A DNA stretch of 64,000 bases from a virus: positions 21,344-85,343 of IMG/VR virus record IMGVR_UViG_3300023174_000122; one strand, 5' to 3'. The notes beneath the pieces were generated by a model. The model was not told where the DNA came from, searched no databases, and worked only from the letters and a program-made list of their open reading frames with translations. The position numbers were made by a program, and so were the translations under genes. Shown here one piece after another: positions 52,543 to 60,537 of this stretch; position 1 is the stretch's first letter, and each line of letters opens with the position of its first letter.

Positions 52543-53184
52543 TTATACTAATGTCAAAAGATATTTTAATTGATTTAGCGAACCAAGCATTTCATCTCTT
52601 ATATTTAATAAATCTGAATCTTGAACTTTATCTAGCATATCATTCAAACTAATCAAAAATCTAATATAATTATTTGTTAATCCAAGAAAATCTGTATCTT
52701 TATAGTTAGCAAGAGTAAGATTAAATGTACCAGCAGCGATTACTCTACCATATTTGCCCATGTATGTTTCAATGAATTCATCAGTATTTTCCATCAAACT
52801 ACTTACAATTTCGTCAAATGATTTATGTTGTGAAAATGAGGTTGTTTGCCAATGTAAGATTTTATATTGGTGTTGCATTTGCAGAAGAGTTGTCTGAATT
52901 AATTCGCCCTTACCATTGTTTTCTGCTTTAATTTCTTTTACTTCTGAGGCTGGTGCAGTTACTGCTGTATTTATTGGTTCTTTAATTTTATTAATATTTT
53001 TAATATCTTCTGTAAAATCTACTTCAATTTCGTTAGCTTTAGATTTGTTTTTTGGATGGCTAAAAGTATTAAGACAAATTGCTACTTTTTGATCATTTGG
53101 CATTTCATCTTCTTTAAGGGAATGCATGCAACGCCCCATATAGTCGTTTTGTTTTTCGTTATCTTTTCTTTGAGGTATAGGCAC
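52543..53184 (-). CDS. DUF5856-like helical protein fused to capsid-type N-terminal peptide
   Basis: This 213-residue protein has an N-terminus of MPIPQRKDNEKQNDYMGRCMHSL, which matches a leader seen in phage prohead proteases and capsid-associated proteins (MPIPKPxxxE..DFxxRCM). A Lys/Glu-rich linker follows. From about residue 100 the LQMQHQYKILHWQTTSFSQHKSFDEIVSSLMENTDEFIETYMGKYG block resembles the helical DUF5856/ferritin-like family found in large phages. A protein combining both is unusual. The function is unknown; a role in virion assembly or iron/redox stress is possible. It lies between an epimerase gene and a GT9-like gene. Confidence 0.55.
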   Translation of the reverse strand: MPIPQRKDNEKQNDYMGRCMHSLKEDEMPNDQKVAICLNTFSHPKNKSKANEIEVDFTEDIKNINKIKEPINTAVTAPASEVKEIKAENNGKGELIQTTLLQMQHQYKILHWQTTSFSQHKSFDEIVSSLMENTDEFIETYMGKYGRVIAAGTFNLTLANYKDTDFLGLTNNYIRFLISLNDMLDKVQDSDLLNIRDEMLGSLNQLKYLLTLV

Positions 53185-53199
53185 ATCAGCTATTACACG

Positions 53200-53775
53200 T
53201 TATTTACATGGGTTAGCTATACTATTAGAAGTATTATTAATCTCATTAAATATCACTTTGGATAAAGCGTCGGCTTCTATATAGTAAGTCAATTCTAAAC
53301 CATTATTCCAATAATACCTATCATCTTTTTTATAGAATCTATTGGTATAATCATCTTTTCCAACTATATAACAAGGTCTAACTATTGAATAGTTTTTAAT
53401 GTTATCTATAATAAAATCTTCGCACTCTTTTTTATTATGAGCATATCTAGCCATTTCATACATATCTGGACTTACATTTTGAAATGGGATACCTTCAACC
53501 GCGCTAGTTGATATAAATATATATCTATTAAACTTTAAAGACTGATAAGTATTTTTAAATTGATTTAAATTATAACAAGAAAAGTCAACTACAACATCAT
53601 ATTCTTTATTTTTTATATTGAAGCAATATTTTTCATTGTCTCTATCTATAATAATATCTGGAGTTTTTGTAATTCCTCTGTTGGCTAGAATTAAGTTATA
53701 GTCACTATTAAGAGATACATAGTCTACAAAATTCTTACCTACGAATTTACTACCGCCGAGTATTAGGATATTCAT
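53200..53775 (-). CDS. NAD(P)-dependent epimerase/reductase-like protein
   Basis: This 191-residue short-chain dehydrogenase-like protein begins MNILILGGSKFVGKNF and includes EYDVVVDFSCYNLNQFKN and FISTSAVEGI. A YxxxK-type catalytic helix lies near residue 108 (YEMARYAHNKKE) and PCYIVGKDDYTN follows. The variation around the catalytic residues makes the substrate unclear. It is shorter than a full epimerase, closer to atypical SDR or NmrA-like proteins of nucleotide-sugar pathways. It starts 1 base from the methyltransferase gene upstream, in the same operon. Confidence 0.6.
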   Translation of the reverse strand: MNILILGGSKFVGKNFVDYVSLNSDYNLILANRGITKTPDIIIDRDNEKYCFNIKNKEYDVVVDFSCYNLNQFKNTYQSLKFNRYIFISTSAVEGIPFQNVSPDMYEMARYAHNKKECEDFIIDNIKNYSIVRPCYIVGKDDYTNRFYKKDDRYYWNNGLELTYYIEADALSKVIFNEINNTSNSIANPCK

Positions 53776-54363
53776 TTATAGAATTCTCCAGTATCTGTTT
53801 TCAATTACTTCAAATTTTTTATTATTTTCTAAACAATATTGATTCACAGCTTTCGCTACATCTGGCGCAAAAACAAAGTCGTCTCCAAAAATAACACCAT
53901 TCGGACTTAAAAGATTTGAATAATTATTTATGTCTGCATATACATCTTCATACATATGAGATCCGTCTATATATATTAAATCTGCTTTGAGATTCATGTC
54001 TTTAAATTTTTTATAATAAAATAAAGAAGTATTTGGACATGGAACTATATAGTCTTCACATTTTTCAAAAAGAATATTATTAAGAAATTTGTAATAAATT
54101 TGAGGGTAACCATTTTTTAAATCTTCTTTTTCTAAATCCCAAGTCCCTAAAAAAGTATCGACGCAGTATATTTTGCATTTGATATTATTTCTTTTTAAAA
54201 TATTAGCCATATTAATAGCTGACTGCCCCTTCCAAGTACCCACTTCTATAATAACTTTAGGTTCAACTTGCAAATCTAAAATAAGTTTTTCAAAAATTGG
54301 ATGATCGCCACCCCAACCAGTTAAATCTCTTGCAAAAAATGGTAAATCTTCGTAAATGCTCAT
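53776..54363 (-). CDS. Class I SAM-dependent methyltransferase
   Basis: This 195-residue protein shows a methyltransferase motif: PKVIIEVGTWKGQSAINMA near residue 35, CKIYCVDTFLGTWD, ADLIYIDGSHMYEDVYADINNYSNLLSPNGVIFGDD. Many glycan methyltransferases and class I enzymes of the Methyltransf_24 type have this layout. It probably methylates a sugar or similar small group in the glycan cluster. It is unrelated in detail to the 186-residue methyltransferase at 47894-48454, apart from the shared fold. Confidence 0.7.
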   Translation of the reverse strand: MSIYEDLPFFARDLTGWGGDHPIFEKLILDLQVEPKVIIEVGTWKGQSAINMANILKRNNIKCKIYCVDTFLGTWDLEKEDLKNGYPQIYYKFLNNILFEKCEDYIVPCPNTSLFYYKKFKDMNLKADLIYIDGSHMYEDVYADINNYSNLLSPNGVIFGDDFVFAPDVAKAVNQYCLENNKKFEVIENRYWRIL

Positions 54364-54374
54364 TACTAATAGTA

Positions 54375-55130
54375 CTAACTAATGTTATGATTGTGCATTA
54401 TATTTAAAATATCGTCGATAGTTTTAAATGTTTTAATATTTTTATTTTGATGCCAATTCAAAACAGAAAGATTTTGTTCTTTCCATTCCCAATAATAAAT
54501 ATAAGTTGGAATACCAATACTTGTGGCTATATGCGCCATGCCACTAGTTATCCCTATAAAAATTTTAGATTCAGATAAAGTCTTAATTGAGTTCGTGAGT
54601 TCTCCTTCGTGTTCTCCTACTATAGTAGCTTTGTAATTTTTTAAACATAACATTTTTCTATATATATCATTTTTAAAGTCTGAAGAAATATTTCTATGGT
54701 TATCTATCCAATTTGGTTTTGCTACTTCGTATATGCCTTTATTTTGATTATAAAATTTTGATTCTATTTGGATGCTGATTTTATTTATGTTATTTAAATT
54801 TTTCTTTAATTTAGTAGGCACTGGTAGATTATTACAAAACAATGCGCTCTCTGGTATAGTAAAGGATCTAGTAAATTCATTATGTTGATTTTGAGGTTCA
54901 TCTACTATTTCAATTTCTGCTCCAAAAGAATCTAAAAGATTAAAACATTCTTTTATTTTTTCTTCGTAATTATGATTATAGTTTGTTTTAAAGTTTTCAA
55001 AACTATAAGGATATTTTGATATATAAACTTTACTTTTATTTTGTTTGCTCAAAAGAATTACTCCGCTTGCTATTAGCCAAATATCACCTAAATGAGCTCC
55101 ATCTGCAATTCCATAGATTTTTTTATTCAT
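54375..55130 (-). CDS. GT9-like protein, tandem copy 2
   Basis: This 251-residue protein begins MNKKIYGIADGAHLGDIWLIASGVILLS. The preceding gene begins MKKIYGLHPGAHFGDIWLSISSAILYS, so the two are clear tandem paralogues; the ATG at 55130 is chosen by that alignment (55157 is an alternative). Later blocks SESKIFIGITSGMAHIATSIGIPTYIYYW match the nucleotide-sugar-binding end of GT9-type transferases. It probably transfers a sugar, acceptor unknown. A weak promoter-like TATAAT lies 4 bases before the start. Confidence 0.55.
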   Translation of the reverse strand: MNKKIYGIADGAHLGDIWLIASGVILLSKQNKSKVYISKYPYSFENFKTNYNHNYEEKIKECFNLLDSFGAEIEIVDEPQNQHNEFTRSFTIPESALFCNNLPVPTKLKKNLNNINKISIQIESKFYNQNKGIYEVAKPNWIDNHRNISSDFKNDIYRKMLCLKNYKATIVGEHEGELTNSIKTLSESKIFIGITSGMAHIATSIGIPTYIYYWEWKEQNLSVLNWHQNKNIKTFKTIDDILNIMHNHNIS

Positions 55131-55131
55131 A

Positions 55132-55863
55132 TTAATTATATATGATACCGTGCTCATTGAAAATATTTAATATATCTTCAAATGTTTTAAATTTTTTAAT
55201 ATTTTTATTTTTATGAAATTGATCCAAATATATATCTTCATTTTGTTTAAAATCATATAAATAAACTGGTATTCCAACACTAGATCCAATATGAGCCATT
55301 CCACTATCAATACCTATAAATATATTTGATTCAGCTATTTTGTTAATAGAGCTTTCTATTCCAATATGCTCTCCAACAGAATTTATTTTTAGATTTTGAA
55401 AACTAATAAAATTAAGAAAAATTTTTTCTAATTCTAGATATGAAATATTTCTGTATTCATTTTGTGCGCTATTTTTTCTAGAGGTATAAATCCCTTTTTC
55501 TTTATCAAAAAATAATGAAGCTAGTTGTAAAGATATAGTATTCTTGTCTTTAGGTTTGTGTTTAATTTTTGTAAATACAATAGGATCTTCATTTAAAAAA
55601 GCTCCTCTGCTTATTGGAAAGTGAATAGTATTTTCATCATATTGATTTTGAAAATCATCAACTATTTCAATTTTTGCTTCTGTTGTGTCTAAAACATTTA
55701 AACATTCTATAATAATATCTTTTCGATCATAATTTTCGTAATCTGCGTATCTAGACAAATAGATTATTTCTTTATTTTTTTTACTATACAATATAGCAGA
55801 ACTTATAGATAACCATATATCTCCAAAATGCGCTCCTGGATGTAATCCATAAATTTTTTTCAT
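55132..55863 (-). CDS. GT9-like protein, tandem copy 1
   Basis: This 243-residue paralogue of the following gene has the same opening (KIYGLHPGAHFGDIWLSIS), the same central KIAESNIFIGIDSGMAHIGSSVGIPVYLYDF block and the same ending (KFKTFEDILNIFNEHG versus TFKTIDDILNIMHNHN). The conserved DSGMAHIGSS block resembles the GT9 donor-binding loop. The tandem copies may have diverged to add two different sugars. It starts 1 base after the HTTM gene stop. Confidence 0.55.
   Translation of the reverse strand: MKKIYGLHPGAHFGDIWLSISSAILYSKKNKEIIYLSRYADYENYDRKDIIIECLNVLDTTEAKIEIVDDFQNQYDENTIHFPISRGAFLNEDPIVFTKIKHKPKDKNTISLQLASLFFDKEKGIYTSRKNSAQNEYRNISYLELEKIFLNFISFQNLKINSVGEHIGIESSINKIAESNIFIGIDSGMAHIGSSVGIPVYLYDFKQNEDIYLDQFHKNKNIKKFKTFEDILNIFNEHGIIYN
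55135..55163 (-). promoter_or_regulatory. Weak promoter before GT9-like tandem copy 2
   Basis: TTTTCA (55158-55163), 17 bases, TATAAT (55135-55140), 4 bases before ATG 55130. The -10 is perfect and the -35 matches 4 of 6. It lies within the upstream paralogue's coding end, so it may be chance in AT-rich DNA. Confidence 0.3.
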
Positions 55864-55864
55864 A

Positions 55865-56722
55865 TTATTTTACAAAGTATTGATTACAAAAGCTTAGTAA
55901 TGCTAGGATAACTGTTGGTGCGAAGAACCATAACCTTAAAAAAATTAGCATTCCAAAATGTAAACCTAGTGCGCAAAGAATGGCGAGAGGTCTTGTCTCT
56001 TTTAAAAAGAAAAGAATTGGTGAAAAAAATTGAAAACACATCGTTCCATAATTTAAAGTTTTTGCAATAAATAAATTTAAAAACATGCTTTTGCATATTC
56101 TTCTTCCCCATGATTCAGATAAAGCAGCATTTCTTAAGGCTAATCCTTCTTGCCAGTATTTGTCTTTAAGTTTGTGTATGCTGGAAAGAAAATAACTACT
56201 TATAACTGTAAGCTGTATGATTCTTAAGCTCCAGCCATCTATGGTCTCGAGATTAGAAGAAAAGCCTAAAAAATAATCAATTGAATATTTAGAGCCACAA
56301 TCTATTAATAGTAATGAAAATAACATTACTCTAGCAAATACATCTGCATCACTAAATATTATTGGCATTATTCTAGCTTGTAAAGATGAGTAAGTAATAA
56401 AAAAAATTAATATTGATAAATTTGTTAGAAAACCAAAAATAGAAGTTAAACCAGAAACTACGAATAAAAATAAAATAATAATTTGGGCTAGCTCTGATCT
56501 GAGTATAAATCTAAAATTAAATAGCGAACTTTGCCTTATGTAGGCTCTGTCGTAAAAGACTGAACTGTATAAACCATTTGGTTTAGAAAAAAGAATGACA
56601 TACCTAAATATAAATAGAAACGAAGACAAAAAATATCCGCAATATAATATTCTTAATATTGCAGCAAAATAACTGGATATTTTATATTCAAAGAAAAAAT
56701 TATATATATCTAAAGCGCTCAT
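55865..56722 (-). CDS. HTTM-domain (vitamin-K carboxylase-like) membrane protein
   Basis: This 285-residue multi-pass membrane protein has about six to eight hydrophobic segments. The layout fits the HTTM (horizontally transferred transmembrane) family, which includes vitamin-K-dependent gamma-carboxylase relatives: AAILRILYCGYFL near the start, an SSIHKLKDKYWQEGLALRNAALSES loop, then ILCALGLHFGMLIFLRLWFF with the conserved FH-type helix. It sits in the host inner membrane. HTTM proteins in bacteria are thought to modify lipids, peptides or quinone-linked substrates, and function is unproven here. It overlaps the partner gene upstream by 23 bases. HTTM genes are very unusual on a phage. Confidence 0.7.
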   Translation of the reverse strand: MSALDIYNFFFEYKISSYFAAILRILYCGYFLSSFLFIFRYVILFSKPNGLYSSVFYDRAYIRQSSLFNFRFILRSELAQIIILFLFVVSGLTSIFGFLTNLSILIFFITYSSLQARIMPIIFSDADVFARVMLFSLLLIDCGSKYSIDYFLGFSSNLETIDGWSLRIIQLTVISSYFLSSIHKLKDKYWQEGLALRNAALSESWGRRICKSMFLNLFIAKTLNYGTMCFQFFSPILFFLKETRPLAILCALGLHFGMLIFLRLWFFAPTVILALLSFCNQYFVK

Positions 56723-57230
56723 CGAAGTTTTTATCTTCCAGCTTCCAAGAAAATATTAATTCCTCTTTTATTGGTTTTGATCTATTTTTTACTATTTCGT
56801 CTGTTTCAAAAGAGCTGTAAAGTGATGAAAAAATTTCAAAAGAAAGTAATTGATCGTTACGATTATAAAAATACGCTTCAATTTTTTCTTTAAAATAATC
56901 ATTCATAAATGCATTGAAATTATAAAAAGTATAATTAAAAGCCAAATGTTGTCTTACAAAATGTGGCCCTATATAAAAATTCCCAATTTTTTCATCTTTT
57001 CTTAAGTACCATACTTTTTTAGAATGCAAAGAAATTCCTACTAGTTTAATATCTCTGAATTCATTATTCATTCCTAAAAAAAGAGCAAAAGAAGAAAAAA
57101 ATCTGCTCATCTTTACAAAAGGGTCTCGTTTTTTTAAAAGTTCAATATCTGTTTGTATAGTGTTAATTAATATTTCTTGAACCAAAAAAAATAAATATAA
57201 TGAAATTATAATAATTTTAAAAAAAATCAT
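56700..57230 (-). CDS. HTTM-associated protein with N-terminal membrane anchor
   Basis: This 176-residue protein has one N-terminal hydrophobic segment (FFKIIIISLYLFFLVQEIL) and a soluble domain of unknown fold, rich in Phe, Tyr and Asn. Similar small partners are encoded beside bacterial HTTM genes. It overlaps the HTTM gene by 23 bases, arguing for a complex. The domain has no recognisable catalytic motif. It may be a substrate-binding or regulatory subunit (inference). Confidence 0.5.
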   Translation of the reverse strand: MIFFKIIIISLYLFFLVQEILINTIQTDIELLKKRDPFVKMSRFFSSFALFLGMNNEFRDIKLVGISLHSKKVWYLRKDEKIGNFYIGPHFVRQHLAFNYTFYNFNAFMNDYFKEKIEAYFYNRNDQLLSFEIFSSLYSSFETDEIVKNRSKPIKEELIFSWKLEDKNFDERFRYI

Positions 57231-57236
57231 ATCTAA

Positions 57237-57944
57237 TTATTTATTACGTTTAATTAAATCAACTTCAGTAGATGTAGTAATAAGTTTATTTTTAGTTTTA
57301 AAGAAAAATGTTTGATATAGTCTTCCTTCTTCAAAGATGTTTGAAAATCCATCAGCTCCACTGTGAGGTTTTTGAGATCTACAAAGAATCAATCTATTAT
57401 AAACTGCACCTAAAGAGTCTATTAATTTCCAATTTTCTTTAGAAGTCATCCAATCGTAATTATTTTTCTTATTAATATTTTCCCATAAAAATAGTCCAGA
57501 ATCAATTGGCGCTTGTGGATTTAAATAAATTAAACCTACCCAATCATTATGCTCTAGCGAATTCCACCAATCGGTTACATGGTTATGAACAGCATCTCCT
57601 AATTTCTGACCAACTAATGGTTTTATATGAAATGTGCAATTCCATTTTGGGCTTTTTTTTGGTTCTTCATGATTTCTTTTGCCATCACTATCATATGGGT
57701 GTTTAGGCCTAGTCCTTTGCCAATTTTCTCTATCTAATTCCTCTCCAGTTAAGAATTCTAAATTTTTAATTAGACTTTCTGAAGATTTGAATGGGCAGTC
57801 ACGCCATTCTTTAAAATTATTTGCATACCAATCTTCTGTGCCGTAAGGTAAATATCTATCAAATGTTAGTTCATGTAAAGCGTACTGTCTTACTTTATCT
57901 GGATCTTTATAAAAATTTTCTGCAATAATGATATCTTTTTTCAA
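57237..57944 (-). CDS. DUF6445-like, possible 2-oxoglutarate/Fe(II) oxygenase
   Basis: This 235-residue protein begins IIIAENFYKDPDKVRQYAL, the typical opening of DUF6445 proteins, which share the double-stranded beta-helix layout of Fe(II)/2-oxoglutarate oxygenases. Later come WVGLIYLNPQAPIDSGLFLW, NRLILCRSQKPHSGADGF and RLYQTFFF, matching the conserved end of that family (N-R-L...H.g..GF...RL.QtFFF). Whether the iron-binding triad is intact cannot be settled by eye. It overlaps the next oxygenase by 4 bases, making a two-oxygenase pair upstream of the HTTM genes. Confidence 0.6.
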   Translation of the reverse strand: MKKDIIIAENFYKDPDKVRQYALHELTFDRYLPYGTEDWYANNFKEWRDCPFKSSESLIKNLEFLTGEELDRENWQRTRPKHPYDSDGKRNHEEPKKSPKWNCTFHIKPLVGQKLGDAVHNHVTDWWNSLEHNDWVGLIYLNPQAPIDSGLFLWENINKKNNYDWMTSKENWKLIDSLGAVYNRLILCRSQKPHSGADGFSNIFEEGRLYQTFFFKTKNKLITTSTEVDLIKRNK

Positions 57945-58831
57945 GTTAATAAATCTCCTAAAGTTTGATTAAAGTATTCAAAATAAGTTGGACTAGACTC
58001 AAGGTCATAAAATTCTTCTTTTTTCCACCGTTCAAAAGTAGACCCTGTTTCTTTTTTCTTTTTCTTTATAGCCTCTAGGTTTCTTTTAATAATATAGTTG
58101 GGGTCGCTATGAAACCAGTGAACTATTGCACTTCTATCAAATTTTGCACCAATATATCCATGATATGAATACGGACAAACTTCAAAAGCAAATAGTCTGT
58201 TATTTACTGGTTTTACTTCTTTTACCAATGAATCTGACTCGTAATTAGTATATACTCCTGTGCCTCCACCATCTTTTTCTTCTAAAGGAGACTTATTGTT
58301 TAAGTAGTAAATAATCGCTATTTGTCTAGCAATTTTAGATGTATTTGGTTGTAAATTTTTAGAGTCATCTTGGTATTCGCAATCTACACCTGTTAATTTT
58401 ATTTTTTTATTTTTGTCGTTGATTGCAGAACAAATACCAAGATCTGCATGAGACCAACCATCTCTAGAAGGTTTTTCTTTTGATCCTTTATGTAAATGCA
58501 CTGACATAGCTAAGTGTTGATTTAATTCAACGCCAAAAAGTTGGGCTATAAAATCTTTATATACTTCTTCTGCAAAAAAATTATATCCGTCTGTGAGATC
58601 TTGTTCTTTTAACCCGTATATGTAAGCGTCATAGAGCAATTCTCCAGGACCTATTTTTCCAGCAGGTTTTTCTGTTTTTAAAATAAGAGATGCAAATTTT
58701 TTACATAATTTATTATAGATCTCTTCTGTAAAAAAATTATCTATTATAGCGTGATTATAAGGCTCGCTAAATTTTTCTATTTTAATATTTTCTGATATAT
58801 AAGGGTGACAGGTTATGGGTACAGAGTCCAT
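57941..58831 (-). CDS. 2-oxoglutarate/Fe(II)-dependent oxygenase, prolyl-hydroxylase type
   Basis: This 296-residue protein has SHADLG with the iron-binding H128-x-D130, GGTGVYTN (a beta-helix turn), and distal H224 with R233 in HGYIGAKFDRSAIVHWF, a complete H-x-D...H...R set of 2OG oxygenases. Length and layout suit prolyl/lysyl-type hydroxylases and related sugar or lipid hydroxylases. The substrate is unknown; candidates are virion or glycan substrates of this cluster. It opens an operon with a strong promoter (TTGAAA-17-TATAAT, 5 bases before the ATG). Confidence 0.75.
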   Translation of the reverse strand: MDSVPITCHPYISENIKIEKFSEPYNHAIIDNFFTEEIYNKLCKKFASLILKTEKPAGKIGPGELLYDAYIYGLKEQDLTDGYNFFAEEVYKDFIAQLFGVELNQHLAMSVHLHKGSKEKPSRDGWSHADLGICSAINDKNKKIKLTGVDCEYQDDSKNLQPNTSKIARQIAIIYYLNNKSPLEEKDGGGTGVYTNYESDSLVKEVKPVNNRLFAFEVCPYSYHGYIGAKFDRSAIVHWFHSDPNYIIKRNLEAIKKKKKETGSTFERWKKEEFYDLESSPTYFEYFNQTLGDLLT

Positions 58832-58836
58832 AAAAG

Positions 58837-58865
58837 ATTATATTGGACAAGGCTTATTTTTTCAA
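58837..58865 (-). promoter_or_regulatory. Strong sigma70-like promoter of oxygenase/HTTM operon
   Basis: TTGAAA (58860-58865), a 17-base spacer, perfect TATAAT (58837-58842), 5 bases before the ATG at 58831. The remainder of the 124-base gap to 58955 is AT-rich with no other clear feature apart from a 23-codon plus-strand frame of doubtful reality. Confidence 0.65.
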
Positions 58866-58955
58866 TATAATAATAATATGACCATTTCTACTAGTTTAAT
58901 TTGTTTTGCTGTATTGGTTTATATATATTATTTAGTAGAAAGAGTTAAGTAAAAA

Positions 58956-60239
58956 TTAATAAATAGCGTATTTTTGGTTTAAATAAGTTTCAACTTGCTG
59001 GCGTTCTGTTAAGGTTAATGTTCTATTATAAATTACTATTTCACATACATATGAATCAGATGCCTCTTCGTTCCCACCATTCCAAATTCCTCCACCAACT
59101 GATATTCCATTTAAAATAACTGTTGAATTAGAAGCACCGCTAGATTGTGAAACTCCATTTTGAGAAAAATCAAAAGTTGTATTTGGATCAGAAAATGCAG
59201 TTGTAATTAAAAAATCTGTTGAAGTTTGCTCTCCTTCAGCAAGCCACCCATTATCTCCTCCACCATAAAATCTATTACTATAATTACCCCATGTTCCAAT
59301 TAAAACATTACCAAAATAAGATGAAAATATTCTTCCAGTATTTGTTGATTTTTGTTTTGTAACTGAAAAGAAAGTAAATCCAGTAAGACCAAAACTAGTG
59401 TTACTTAATCCTGTGTTACTACCAACTATAAACTCTATTGCTGGTTTTCCATTTAAAAAAGAAGAAACAAAAGTTGGCGCATTTTGATTATCTGGAGTTA
59501 ATACAATACTATTTCCACTTTGATCTGCCCACTCAGTTACATAGTCTGAATTTGCTGTTGAAGTTGTAATGCTTCCGCTGATAGAACCAACTGGATAGAA
59601 TGCAACTGACGATGTTGTTGGAGATCCAGTTCCATTTACCAAAGTCCAAGCTCCAGAATAATTTGCGTTTGTATTTGTGGCTAGTAACTCGGTTGAATTG
59701 TCTAGATTAAAAAGGTTCTCTCCATTTATAAAATAAGGAAGTTTTACAAAACCCTCCGAATCTTCGTATGCGCCGAAAGTGTATGTTCCATTTGCAGGCG
59801 AATAGTCATCAGTAAATCCAGTAATAACCACTTGATTAAGACGCTGACCAAGTATACTCCAGCTTTCTCCATTGGATGAAGAAAATCCAATCGTATTTGA
59901 AATAACATATAAGAAAAATTGTTCTTCGTTAGAATCCCAAATTATTGTGTATCCATTTGTGGAAGATAGAGTATAATTATTAACTCTATATCCCTCATAG
60001 TTAAATGTCGGAACAGTTGTTGCCGTATATGTTCCATTAACACTTGGATTGCTTGTTCCAGATATTATAATCTCTGAGATATAATTAAATGAGAATTTGC
60101 TTACCCCAGCGTCAGCTTTCAACCAAAGAGATAATCCACCTAAACTTGATGGAAGAAAAGAAGCTCCTTGTCTTGGAATTTTGAAGGTTGTATTTTTTTT
60201 AAAATTTAAGTTTGCTTGTTTTTTAACTGTAAAAGACAT
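58956..60239 (-). CDS. LamG-like (concanavalin-type) adhesin
   Basis: This 427-residue protein starts GLSLWLKADAGVSKF, then EWADQSGNSIVLTP, LNGKPAIEFIVGSNTGL and FFSVTKQKSTNTGRIF, and ends SYVCEIVIYNRTLTLTERQQVETYLNQKY. This order is the LamG/pentraxin-like jelly roll found in many phage fibres and bacterial adhesins; the closing EIVIYNRTLTxxERQQVETYL is especially typical. An inserted Gly/Ser/Thr-rich block occupies residues about 55 to 200. It is probably a receptor-binding or decoration protein. It lies apart from the tail block, on the opposite strand. Confidence 0.7.
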   Translation of the reverse strand: MSFTVKKQANLNFKKNTTFKIPRQGASFLPSSLGGLSLWLKADAGVSKFSFNYISEIIISGTSNPSVNGTYTATTVPTFNYEGYRVNNYTLSSTNGYTIIWDSNEEQFFLYVISNTIGFSSSNGESWSILGQRLNQVVITGFTDDYSPANGTYTFGAYEDSEGFVKLPYFINGENLFNLDNSTELLATNTNANYSGAWTLVNGTGSPTTSSVAFYPVGSISGSITTSTANSDYVTEWADQSGNSIVLTPDNQNAPTFVSSFLNGKPAIEFIVGSNTGLSNTSFGLTGFTFFSVTKQKSTNTGRIFSSYFGNVLIGTWGNYSNRFYGGGDNGWLAEGEQTSTDFLITTAFSDPNTTFDFSQNGVSQSSGASNSTVILNGISVGGGIWNGGNEEASDSYVCEIVIYNRTLTLTERQQVETYLNQKYAIY

Positions 60240-60252
60240 AAATTATATTACA

Positions 60253-60519
60253 CTACTGTTTTAAGTAGTTTTTTATATCTTTTATTAGCTTTTTTCTCTT
60301 ATTGTGTTCTAATACTGTTACAAAAGTGGCAACTGATATTGGAAAAAATATCCTAAGAAAGAACTGAAGGTGATCTTCTCTACTTAATAAATCAAAGTAA
60401 TTAATATAAAGGTCACTTAGCCCCCAAAATGTGAAAAGCATTGCTGGAATAAATGTAATGAAAAAGAACTTATCATAAGTTTTTAAATTAATCCACCAAT
60501 TTTTTATTTTCATCGCCAT
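60253..60519 (-). CDS. Small membrane protein (holin-like layout)
   Basis: This 88-residue protein has two hydrophobic segments (KFFFITFIPAMLFTFWGL, FFLRIFFPISVATFVTVL) and a strongly basic C-terminus (NKRKKLIKDIKNYLKQ). This is consistent with a small membrane protein such as a holin, but no endolysin gene is visible nearby. MKIKNWW (ATG 60513) is an alternative start. It is separated by 18 bases from the upstream lipoprotein-like gene. Confidence 0.4.
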   Translation of the reverse strand: MAMKIKNWWINLKTYDKFFFITFIPAMLFTFWGLSDLYINYFDLLSREDHLQFFLRIFFPISVATFVTVLEHNKRKKLIKDIKNYLKQ

Positions 60520-60537
60520 ACATAGGCTTACACATTA

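Noticed and set aside
58878-58949. 23-codon plus-strand frame (MTISTSLICFAVLVLYILF...)
   Set aside because: Hydrophobic and in a gap, but very short, on the opposite strand to its neighbours and without a ribosome-binding site; possible by chance in AT-rich DNA.
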